DNA of 6,752 bases from UPXZ01 sp964541615 (GCA_964541615.1 CAZIRA010000137.1:1-6752), one strand, 5' to 3'; shown: positions 1-6,698, counted from the stretch's first letter. Program-made: numbers and translations. The notes: generated by a model from the letters alone, not told the origin.

Positions 1-2433
1 ACTTTCGAACAAAAAATTTCCTTCGATACTATTCGGCAAAAGCTGAAAGGGAAATGCCTGTGCCCGCTGGGTGAGGAAGAAGTGGATGAGATGAAGTTTT
101 CTGTTCAGCACAAGTTCATCACTTCGCAACTCAACCAAACAAACGAAATGCTTCAGCTTATTTCATCCGATGTAGATGAGTTGCCTGTGGGAGATTTCTT
201 CGATGTGCGCAGTCCGCTTTCACGGGTAAAAACAGAGGGACTGTATCTGGATGAAGCCGAGATTTTTGATTTACGCCGTTCCCTTGAAGCTGTACAAAAA
301 CTGGTTAGTTTTATCAGCAGGAAAGATCAGGAACTTTTTCCCGAATTACATCTACTGATTGCTGATGTTCAGTCATTTAGCGGAATTATCCGACAAATTG
401 ACGGCATTCTCAACAAATTTGGCAAAATAAAAGACAATGCGTCGCCTGAACTTGCCCGCATTCGCAAAGACATTTTCACGGCACAAAGCGGTATTTCCAG
501 GACGCTGAACGCCATTCTGCGTCAGGCACAAGCAGATGGTTACGTGGAAAAAGACGTTGCGCCAACCATCCGCGACGGGCGATTAGTAATTCCCGTTTCA
601 CCAGCTTTCAAGCGAAAAGTGAGCGGAATTGTTCACGATGAAAGTGCCACAGGAAAAACGGTTTACATTGAACCACAGCAAGTTGTGGAGGCCAACAACC
701 GTGTTCGCGAATTGGAAAATGAAGAGCGACGTGAAATCATCCGCATTCTTGTGGACTTCACAAACAACCTCCGCCCGCATTTTCAGGAGATTTTGCAATC
801 ACAATATTTCCTGGGAAAAATAGATTTTTTGCGCGCTAAAGCTCTTTTTGCACATGAAATTAACGCCATAAAGCCGAATGTGGAGGACTTGTGCCAATTG
901 GAATGGTACAAAGCGGTGCATCCCCTGCTCTTTCTTTCGTTGAAAAAGCAAGGCAGAGAAGTTGTTCCGCTAAATATTATTTTAAATGAAAAACAGCGAC
1001 TGCTCATCATTTCCGGTCCCAATGCCGGCGGAAAATCGGTCTGCCTGAAAACCGTCGCAATGCTTCAATACATGATTCAGTGCGGGATGCTTATTCCGCT
1101 GCTGGACAATAGCCGGTGCGGAATTTTCGAGCGAATTTTCATTGACATTGGCGACGAGCAATCCATTGAAAATGACCTTTCTACGTACAGTTCGCACTTG
1201 CTGAATATGAAGCATTTTATCAAAAATAGCAACGAGAAAACGCTGCTTTTGATAGATGAATTTGGCAGTGGCACGGAGCCGCAAATCGGTGGCGCTATTG
1301 CTGAAGCCACCCTGGATCGCTTCAACCAAAACAAAGCATACGGCGTAATCACTACGCACTACACCAATTTGAAGCATTATGCCGAAGCAACCGAAGGCAT
1401 TGTAAACGGCGCTATGCTTTACGATCGCCAGCATTTGCAACCGCTGTTTCAACTTTCCATTGGCAATCCGGGAAGTTCGTTTGCGGTGGAAATTGCCCGT
1501 AAAATCGGTTTACCCGAAGATTTAATTGCCGATGCAGCGGAAAAGGTGGGCGCCGAACACTTAGATTACGACAAACATTTGCAGGATATTGTGCGTGATA
1601 AACGCTACTGGGAACGCAAACGACAGGAAATTCGTCAGAAAGAAAAACGCCTGGAAGAAACCCTCGCCAAATACGAAACCGAACTGGAACAAACCGAGAA
1701 AAAAAGGAAAGAAATTACCCTGCAAGCCAAAGCGGAAGCCGAGAATCTGCTGAAATCAGCCAATGCAAAGATTGAAAACACCATTCGGCTGATTATTGAA
1801 TCGAAGGCGGATAAGGAAAAAACGAGGAAAGCAAGGAAAGAGCTGGAAGAATTCGGAAGCCCCCTTAATCTCCCGAAGGTGGACTTGAAGAATCAACAGC
1901 AAAAAAGTCAAATCCCGATAAGAAAAAACAAATCGCCTAAAACAGAAGCTTTAAAAGTCCCCCATGAGGGGGATTTAGGGGGCTTAGTTCGTCTTAAAGG
2001 CCAAACTGCAGTCGGTACAATCATTGAACTTCAGGGAAAAAAGGCAATTGTAGCATTTGGGCAATTGAAATCTACCGTAAAACTAAGCCAACTCGAAACC
2101 GTTAGCAACAATCAGCAGAAAAAGGAAAACCGCAAGTACGAAAACCTAGGAAAAACCGTTACTGATGATGTACGGGAACGAAAACTTAATTTCAAATCGG
2201 AAATTGACGTACGCGGCATGCGTGGCGACGAAGCTTTGCAGGCAGTGACTTATTTTGTTGACGATGCCCTGATGGTAGGCACTGCGAGCGTTCGCATACT
2301 TCACGGAACAGGTACCGGAATTTTGCGCCAGCTTATCCGCCAATACCTCTCAACGGTGCAGGGAGTAAAAAAATATCACGACGAACACGTGCAATTTGGA
2401 GGTGCTGGCATTACGGTGGTAGAGATGGAATAG
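1..2433 (+). CDS. mutS2: Endonuclease MutS2 (MutS-like ATPase with KOW-like and Smr domains), 5' end cut by window
   Basis: MutS2 is a cytosolic MutS-family ATPase without the mismatch-recognition domains. In other bacteria it is linked to suppression of recombination and to splitting of collided ribosomes. The frame is open from position 1, and the first residues (TFEQKISFDTIRQ...CPLGEEEVDEM) look like the MutS2 N-terminus, so probably fewer than ten residues are missing and the GTG at 82 is internal. In the 810 visible residues: core/clamp region to about 330; Walker A GPNAGGKS 339-346; signature region ENDLSTYSSH 390-399; Walker B LLLIDE ending D419-E420; switch histidine H453 in TTHY; charged coiled coil about 522-618; repeat-derived linker 620-662; KOW-like VRLKGQTAVG from 663; C-terminal Smr domain about 734-810 with DVRG (736-739) and HGTGTG (768-773). 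All ATPase motifs look intact and the length is normal. The oddity is the palindromic repeat unit read in frame in the linker. Identity is near certain; the cellular role in this organism is inferred. Confidence 0.96.
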   Translation, partial: TFEQKISFDTIRQKLKGKCLCPLGEEEVDEMKFSVQHKFITSQLNQTNEMLQLISSDVDELPVGDFFDVRSPLSRVKTEGLYLDEAEIFDLRRSLEAVQKLVSFISRKDQELFPELHLLIADVQSFSGIIRQIDGILNKFGKIKDNASPELARIRKDIFTAQSGISRTLNAILRQAQADGYVEKDVAPTIRDGRLVIPVSPAFKRKVSGIVHDESATGKTVYIEPQQVVEANNRVRELENEERREIIRILVDFTNNLRPHFQEILQSQYFLGKIDFLRAKALFAHEINAIKPNVEDLCQLEWYKAVHPLLFLSLKKQGREVVPLNIILNEKQRLLIISGPNAGGKSVCLKTVAMLQYMIQCGMLIPLLDNSRCGIFERIFIDIGDEQSIENDLSTYSSHLLNMKHFIKNSNEKTLLLIDEFGSGTEPQIGGAIAEATLDRFNQNKAYGVITTHYTNLKHYAEATEGIVNGAMLYDRQHLQPLFQLSIGNPGSSFAVEIARKIGLPEDLIADAAEKVGAEHLDYDKHLQDIVRDKRYWERKRQEIRQKEKRLEETLAKYETELEQTEKKRKEITLQAKAEAENLLKSANAKIENTIRLIIESKADKEKTRKARKELEEFGSPLNLPKVDLKNQQQKSQIPIRKNKSPKTEALKVPHEGDLGGLVRLKGQTAVGTIIELQGKKAIVAFGQLKSTVKLSQLETVSNNQQKKENRKYENLGKTVTDDVRERKLNFKSEIDVRGMRGDEALQAVTYFVDDALMVGTASVRILHGTGTGILRQLIRQYLSTVQGVKKYHDEHVQFGGAGITVVEME
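1857..1985. repeat. Inverted pair of C-rich palindromic repeats inside mutS2 (129 bp, in frame)
   Basis: The left arm is 1857-1886 (starts AAGCCCCCTTAATC, ends GGACTT). The right arm is 1955-1985, the same repeat on the other strand (starts AAGTCCCCCATGAGGGGG, ends GGGGGCTT). The reverse complement of the right arm matches the left arm at all but a few positions plus one loop base. The spacer is 68 nt and A-rich. The unit is 129 nt, exactly 43 codons, and encodes residues 620-662 of the visible MutS2: SPLNLPKVDL from the left arm and KVPHEGDLGGL from the right arm, joined by a Lys/Gln/Ser-rich stretch. It has no stop codon and lies between the coiled coil and the KOW-like domain. The arrangement resembles REP/BIME pairs or a small MITE; that class assignment is inferred. 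Confidence 0.85.
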
Positions 2434-2434
2434 G

Positions 2435-2457
2435 AAGCCCCCTAAATCCCCCCGAAG
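2435..2457 (+). repeat. Partial copy of the C-rich repeat just after the mutS2 stop
   Basis: AAGCCCCCTAAAT, six C, then GAAG begins one base after the mutS2 TAG. It matches the left arm at 1857 through GAAG with two substitutions and one extra C. The GGGGGAC part that completes the palindrome is missing: GAAG runs straight into TTTAACG. With no G tract it cannot form the usual hairpin, so it is unlikely to act as a terminator. No inverted partner is found in the 270 nt that follow. Confidence 0.75.
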
Positions 2458-2565
2458 TTTAACGTTTTGTACGAAATAGGTTGATAGAATTTATTGTTGA
2501 TTGTGAAATTTTATAATAGAAATCAAAATCAAATACATTATTGATATTTAATCAAATTATTAAAA

Positions 2566-2629
2566 AAAATGATTTTCCATTCAACTATTCTACAATTTAA
2601 CTACTAACCATTTTGTAAAAAATCATTTT
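2566..2629. repeat. AT-rich 11-bp inverted repeat overlapping the promoter spacer
   Basis: AAAATGATTTT at 2566-2576 is the exact reverse complement of AAAATCATTTT at 2619-2629, with 42 nt between. The right arm lies between the -33 and -7 elements of the proposed receptor promoter, so a regulator or a DNA structure could act here. In such AT-rich DNA an 11-bp match can arise by chance, and no function is claimed. The rest of the 2434-2727 gap shows no gene and no other clear structure. Confidence 0.3.
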
Positions 2630-2642
2630 ATCGCTAATTTTG
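2613..2642 (+). promoter_or_regulatory. Bacteroidota-type promoter for the TonB-dependent receptor
   Basis: TTG at 2613-2615 and TAATTTTG at 2635-2642 match the Bacteroidota primary-sigma consensus TTG / TAnnTTTG exactly, with 19 nt between them, which is within the usual range. Transcription would start near 2648-2650 and give a 5' leader of about 78-80 nt before the ATG at 2728. The leader has GATGAAGG about 10 nt upstream of the start, but no proper Shine-Dalgarno, as is common in this phylum. It is called from sequence match only. Confidence 0.6.
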
Positions 2643-2727
2643 TCCATTTAAAAGAAATTTAGCATTTATTTTTACTTTTAACAACCAAACTCATTTTCTC
2701 AGGTATGGGATGAAGGGTTTTTAAAAT

Positions 2728-5187
2728 ATGTATAAAGAATTATTTCTTGCTCTTCTCCTTTTTTCTTTGACTTTGGCCACAAATGCTCAAAGAAATAATG
2801 TCCGTATTTACGGCTACGTAATTGACGAGAATAACCGGGGCGTGGAGGGTGCAAGCGTTTATTTTGAGAATACATCCAACGGAACTTCCACCAACCGCAA
2901 CGGTTATTACGACCTGAACATTTCTACCACGGATTCTGTCTGCATTATTTATTCGCATCTCGGACACGAAACAATCCGCCACACTATTATTCCGCGTCAG
3001 CAGGTGATTCAAATTACTGTTGTACTGCCTTCGCTCGCCCGTGAATTACGAGCTGTGGATGTGACGGTCAACCGCCGGAGCACTTCCAACATGGAGACGA
3101 TTGATCCGGGAAAATACAAATTGATGCCCAATTCAAGCGGAAGTTTTGAGTCATTGCTTATCACTTTCGCAGGAGTGACCACCAACAATGAGTTGAGTTC
3201 GCAGTATAATGTTCGTGGAGGAAATTTCGATGAAAATATTGTGTATGTGAATGGTACAGAAGTTTACAGACCTCTGTTGATTCGTGCCGGACAGCAGGAA
3301 GGACTCAGTTTTATCAACCCTGATATGGTGGACAATGTCAAATTTTCATCGGGAGGATTCAATGCTGAATACGGCGATAAAATGTCGTCTGTTCTTGATG
3401 TAACCTACAAGAAACCAAAGGCTTTTGAAGCTTCGGGTTCAATTAGTTTACTCGGCGCTTCGGCTTACGTGGGAACTGCTGGAAAGCGGTTTACTCAGAT
3501 GCACGGTGTCCGCTATAAAACCAATCGATATCTGCTCGGGACGCTGGACAACAAAGGCTCGTATCAGCCAAATTTCATTGATTATCAGACTTATTTGACA
3601 TTTCAACCGGCACCAAAATGGGAAGTCAGCATTCTTGGAAACTTTTCCAGAAACGATTATTTGTTTATTCCAAAAGATCGTGACACAAAATTCGGCACAT
3701 TTAACATGGCTGAGAATTTGAAGATTTACTTTGACGGACAGGAAAAAGATTTGTTCCAAACGCTTTTCGGTTCTTTTGCTCTGAATTTTCGCCCGAAAGA
3801 AAACATCAAACTCGGCCTAACAGCTTCTGCATTTAACACGAATGAAAACGAAACCTTCGATATCACTGGCGAATACGTGCTCCAGGAATTGAAAATGGGT
3901 GACCAGGGAGATGTGGAAGAAGGTGAAAAATTAGGAGTCGGAACTTATCATCAACATGCGCGAAACCGTCTGAAAGCAACTGTTGCCAATATTTCGCATG
4001 TTGGAGAATTTTCACAATCCGGACATACGGTAAAATGGGGAGCCGGCATTCAGCGAGAATTGATCAAAGATCGGCTTCGGGAATGGGAATGGCGTGATTC
4101 AGCCGGTTATTCGATGCCCTACGTGGCTGACAACGGTAAAATTGATTTGTTCTACAATTTAACTTCTGAACAATCGCTTTTATCCTGGCGCTCAAACGTA
4201 TATATTCAGGATACTTACCGCTGGGATACCGATGGAGCACTTTATTCCGTCACGGGTGGTGTACGGGCAAGTTATTGGAATTATAACAAAGAATTTATCG
4301 TAAGTCCACGGGCTTCTGTTTCTGTTTTACCTCATTGGGATAAAGATTTCAGTTTCCGCTTTGCAACGGGATTATACTATCAGTCACCGTTTTACAAGGA
4401 ATTGAGGGATACAGTTTCAGATCCTTCGGGAAATATTTTAGTTACTTTGAACGAAAATATTAAATCGCAGCGATCGTTTCATTTTGTGCTGGGCGGAGAT
4501 TATTTTTTCAGAGCGCTGGGTCGTCCTTTCAAATTTACTACCGAAGCTTACCTGAAATTAGCCGACCGGGTAACTACTTACTCCGTTGATAATGTGCGCA
4601 TTCGCTATTCGGGATTGAATGACGCCAAAGCATACACTGCCGGAATTGACATGAAGCTATTTGGAGAATTGGTGCCCGGAACAGACTCCTGGCTTAACGT
4701 TTCGCTGATGCAGTCAAAGGAAGATGTCACAGGTGATTCATACGTAAAAGACGGGAAAACTTTCTATCCGGGCTGGATTTCCCGTCCAAACGAAACCCGG
4801 TACAACATTGCATTATTATTTTCTGATTATCTGCCAAATAATCCCAATTATCAGCTTTACCTGAAAGGTATTTATTCAGATGGTCTTCCGGTCGGTCCAC
4901 CGAATAGTCCGCGCTACATGGGCGACTCATTTCGCCTCCGTTCCTACAAGCGGGTAGACATAGGAGCTTCACGAGCTATTGTAAGTGGAAAAGACAAAAT
5001 TCTGGAACGTAAATGGTTGAAAAACGTGGACAGTATGTGGATCAATTTAGAGGTATTCAATTTGTTTGATTTCCAAAATGAAAATTCAACCTTTTGGGTG
5101 TCTGATATCAACGGAGCGCAACACGGCGTTCCGAATTATCTGACCGGAAGGCAGTTTAATTTAAAATTGATGGTGGAGATAAAATAA
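2728..5187 (+). CDS. TonB-dependent outer-membrane receptor with N-terminal carboxypeptidase-regulatory-like domain
   Basis: This is an 819-residue outer-membrane active transporter, energised by TonB-ExbBD from the inner membrane; its substrate cannot be read from the sequence. A signal peptide covers residues 1-20 (KE, a hydrophobic run LFLALLLFSLTLA, then TNA|Q). Residues about 25-100 form the beta-sandwich carboxypeptidase-D-regulatory-like domain (YGYVIDENNRGVEGASVYF...GTSTNRNGYYDL). The plug covers about 115-228, with the strongly family-like YNVRGGNFDENIVYVNG (160-176), INPDMVDNVKFSSGGFNAEYGD and SSVLDVTYKKP. The remaining roughly 590 residues are the 22-strand barrel, rich in alternating aromatic/polar strands. 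The start is fixed by an in-frame TAA at 2722-2724, two codons upstream. There is no SusD-like lipoprotein gene downstream and the length is below that of SusC proteins, so a classic glycan-utilisation pair is unlikely. The protein ends in ...LKLMVEIK, without the usual C-terminal aromatic residue, exactly where a repeat element begins. Confidence 0.95.
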   Translation: MYKELFLALLLFSLTLATNAQRNNVRIYGYVIDENNRGVEGASVYFENTSNGTSTNRNGYYDLNISTTDSVCIIYSHLGHETIRHTIIPRQQVIQITVVLPSLARELRAVDVTVNRRSTSNMETIDPGKYKLMPNSSGSFESLLITFAGVTTNNELSSQYNVRGGNFDENIVYVNGTEVYRPLLIRAGQQEGLSFINPDMVDNVKFSSGGFNAEYGDKMSSVLDVTYKKPKAFEASGSISLLGASAYVGTAGKRFTQMHGVRYKTNRYLLGTLDNKGSYQPNFIDYQTYLTFQPAPKWEVSILGNFSRNDYLFIPKDRDTKFGTFNMAENLKIYFDGQEKDLFQTLFGSFALNFRPKENIKLGLTASAFNTNENETFDITGEYVLQELKMGDQGDVEEGEKLGVGTYHQHARNRLKATVANISHVGEFSQSGHTVKWGAGIQRELIKDRLREWEWRDSAGYSMPYVADNGKIDLFYNLTSEQSLLSWRSNVYIQDTYRWDTDGALYSVTGGVRASYWNYNKEFIVSPRASVSVLPHWDKDFSFRFATGLYYQSPFYKELRDTVSDPSGNILVTLNENIKSQRSFHFVLGGDYFFRALGRPFKFTTEAYLKLADRVTTYSVDNVRIRYSGLNDAKAYTAGIDMKLFGELVPGTDSWLNVSLMQSKEDVTGDSYVKDGKTFYPGWISRPNETRYNIALLFSDYLPNNPNYQLYLKGIYSDGLPVGPPNSPRYMGDSFRLRSYKRVDIGASRAIVSGKDKILERKWLKNVDSMWINLEVFNLFDFQNENSTFWVSDINGAQHGVPNYLTGRQFNLKLMVEIK

Positions 5188-5321
5188 AGCCCCCTACCCC
5201 CCTAAAGGGGGAATTGCCATTATTATAAATAAATTGGAATAGGAGGTTTTAACACATTCTCATAAAAAAATAAAATTACAATTAAAGTTTCTTATCCCCC
5301 CGTTAGGAGGGTAAGGGGCAG
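5187..5321. repeat. Inverted pair of C-rich palindromic repeats filling the receptor-aminotransferase gap
   Basis: The left arm is 5187-5216 (AAGCCCCCTA, six C, TAAA, GGGGG, AATTG). The right arm is 5291-5321 and, read on the - strand, begins CTGCCCCTTACCCTCC, then TAAC, six G, ATAAG. The two arms are imperfect copies in opposite orientation with a 74-nt AT-rich spacer; the unit is 135 nt, close to the 129-nt unit in mutS2. Its first A is the last base of the receptor stop codon, and its end is 12 nt before the aminotransferase ATG. The left arm can form a C5-TAAA-G5 hairpin (5198-5211). It is followed by AATTGCC rather than a T tract, so intrinsic termination is possible but weak. The spacer contains an AGGAGG (5241-5246) with no start codon at a usable distance. 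Confidence 0.75.
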
Positions 5322-5333
5322 ACTAATACAATT

Positions 5334-6530
5334 ATGCCAAAAACATCAACCCGCGGACAGGCAATGCCTGAATCGCCCATTCGAAAACTTGCACCACTGG
5401 CCGACAAAGCCAAAGCACGCGGTGTAAAAGTATATCATCTCAACATCGGTCAGCCGGACATCAAAACGCCTGCAATTGCGTTGGAGGCGGTTAGAAAGAT
5501 AGATAGAGATATACTCGAATACAGTCCCAGCGACGGTTTCAAAAGTTTGAGATTAAGGCTGGCTGAGTATTACCGCACGTTCAATATCGATGTGGCTTTT
5601 GACGACATCATCGTTACCACAGGCGGTTCAGAAGCAGTGAGTTTTGCTTTTATGAGCTGCCTCGATCCGGGCGATGAGATTATCGTTCCCGAACCGGCTT
5701 ACGCCAATTACACTGCGTTTGCCATAGGTGCCGGTGCGGTTGTAAAGCCTGTAGTATCGAGCATTGACGATGGATTTGCATTGCCTCCGATTGAGAAATT
5801 CGAAGAGCTTATCACTGAAAAAACAAAAGGAATCCTCATCTGCAATCCGAATAATCCGACCGGATATCTCTACACTCGCAAAGAGATGAATCTGATTCGT
5901 GATTTGGTTAGAAAATACGATTTGTACCTGTTCTCGGATGAAGTTTACCGCGAATTTTGCTATACGGGAGCACCCTATATCTCTGCGTTTCATTTGGATG
6001 GTATTGAAGACAATGTGATTCTAATCGACAGTGTATCTAAGCGTTACAGTGAATGCGGAATCCGCATTGGCGCTTTGGTTACCAAAAACAAAGAGGTTCG
6101 GAAAACTGTAATGAAATTCTGCCAGGCAAGGCTAAGTCCACCGCTTCTTGGTCAGATCGCTGCTGAAGCTTCCATGGACGCACCGAAAGAATATATGGCG
6201 GAAGTGTATGATGAGTATGTAGAACGACGAAAATTTCTGATTGACGGGCTGAACCGTATTCCGGGCGTATACTCTCCTATCCCGATGGGCGCATTCTACA
6301 CCACTGCCCGACTGCCGATTGATGATTCAGACAGGTTCTGTGCCTGGCTGTTATCGGATTTTGAATACGAAGGCTGCACCGTAATGATGGCACCCGGATC
6401 CGGTTTTTACACCGACCCAAATCATGGAAAAGATGAAGTCCGGATAGCTTATGTGCTGAATAAAGAAGATTTAAAACATGCATTGGTGGTACTGGGAAAG
6501 GCGTTGGAAGTGTATAATAAAGTTACTTAG
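5334..6530 (+). CDS. PLP-dependent class I/II aminotransferase, aspartate aminotransferase-like
   Basis: This 398-residue cytosolic fold-type I aminotransferase transfers an amino group between an amino acid and a 2-oxo acid using pyridoxal phosphate. Visible motifs: NIGQPD (37-42) in the substrate-binding N-terminal part; TTGGSEA (95-101), a phosphate-contact loop; NPNNPTG (171-177) with PLP-ring Asn174; SDEVY (201-205) with Asp202 pairing the pyridine nitrogen and Tyr205; DSVSKRYSECGIRIG (232-246) with Schiff-base Lys236 and phosphate-binding Arg244; EVRIAY (368-373) with Arg370 as the likely substrate-carboxylate ligand. All catalytic residues are present and the length is normal. The ATG at 5334 is supported by an in-frame TAG at 5304-5306 and by the N-terminal MPKTSTRGQAMPESPIRKL pattern typical of this group. 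Aspartate is the most likely amino donor, but other substrates cannot be excluded. It is expressed by read-through from the receptor or from a promoter within the repeat unit; I see no TAnnTTTG match in the gap. Confidence 0.94.
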   Translation: MPKTSTRGQAMPESPIRKLAPLADKAKARGVKVYHLNIGQPDIKTPAIALEAVRKIDRDILEYSPSDGFKSLRLRLAEYYRTFNIDVAFDDIIVTTGGSEAVSFAFMSCLDPGDEIIVPEPAYANYTAFAIGAGAVVKPVVSSIDDGFALPPIEKFEELITEKTKGILICNPNNPTGYLYTRKEMNLIRDLVRKYDLYLFSDEVYREFCYTGAPYISAFHLDGIEDNVILIDSVSKRYSECGIRIGALVTKNKEVRKTVMKFCQARLSPPLLGQIAAEASMDAPKEYMAEVYDEYVERRKFLIDGLNRIPGVYSPIPMGAFYTTARLPIDDSDRFCAWLLSDFEYEGCTVMMAPGSGFYTDPNHGKDEVRIAYVLNKEDLKHALVVLGKALEVYNKVT

Positions 6531-6564
6531 TCGAGCCTTAAAAAGCCTATTTTAGAATTATTTG

Positions 6565-6616
6565 ATTGTTGATTTGGTAAGACACAGCGTTTATCAAATC
6601 AACAATTTGATTTTTA
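6565..6616 (+). terminator. AT-rich stem-loop with following T run, likely terminator of the aminotransferase gene
   Basis: ATTGTTGATTTG (6565-6576) pairs perfectly with CAAATCAACAAT (6595-6606). The stem can be extended inward to 6581/6590 using two G-U pairs, leaving an 8-nt loop. It is followed by TTGATTTTTA (6607-6616) and lies 34 nt after the aminotransferase stop. The position and T run fit an intrinsic terminator, although the stem is poor in G+C. Confidence 0.5.
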
Positions 6617-6644
6617 GATACGAGCCGAAAAGATGATTTCCATT

Positions 6645-6698
6645 TCTTAGTACATGACAAAAATTATATCGCTATATAATTTTTGTCATGTACTAAGA
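6645..6698. repeat. Perfect 25-bp inverted repeat with 4-nt loop
   Basis: Positions 6645-6669 (TCTTAGTACATGACAAAA then ATTATAT) are the exact reverse complement of 6674-6698, separated only by CGCT. A shorter outer dyad, ATGATTT (6633-6639) and AAATCAT (6711-6717), surrounds it. The 6531-6752 stretch shows no credible gene on either strand. The hairpin could be a bidirectional terminator for a convergent gene beyond the window, a strong RNA/DNA hairpin, or two terminal inverted repeats of a mobile element brought together by loss of the interior. There is no protein remnant to decide. Confidence 0.85.

Noticed and set aside
82..84. GTG at 82 as the start of mutS2
   Set aside because: The frame is open back to position 1, and the upstream residues TFEQKISFDTIRQKLKGKC continue the MutS2 N-terminus, so the gene starts left of the window.
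982..1452. Open frame of 156 codons on the - strand inside mutS2
   Set aside because: It lies wholly opposite the conserved ATPase domain, shows no recognisable domain, and is explained as a shadow of the + strand coding pattern. The other - strand frames of 65-121 codons are rejected for the same reason.
1852..1991. TTCG on both sides of the mutS2 repeat unit (1852-1855 and 1988-1991) as a target-site duplication
   Set aside because: Four bases at unequal distances from the two arms are expected by chance; the occupied site would need comparison with an empty one.
2710..2724. ATG at 2710 as an earlier in-frame start or leader peptide (MKGF) for the receptor
   Set aside because: The frame stops at TAA 2722-2724 after four codons, and nothing supports translation of so short a peptide.
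5198..5211. C5-TAAA-G5 hairpin after the receptor gene as a firm terminator
   Set aside because: The stem is only 5 bp and is followed by AATTGCC instead of a T run, so it is described under the repeat and not called as a terminator.
5241..5310. AGGAGG at 5241-5246 and 5305-5310 as ribosome binding sites
   Set aside because: The first has no start codon at a usable distance. The second is part of the repeat arm and 23 nt from the ATG, too far. Bacteroidota generally do not rely on this motif.
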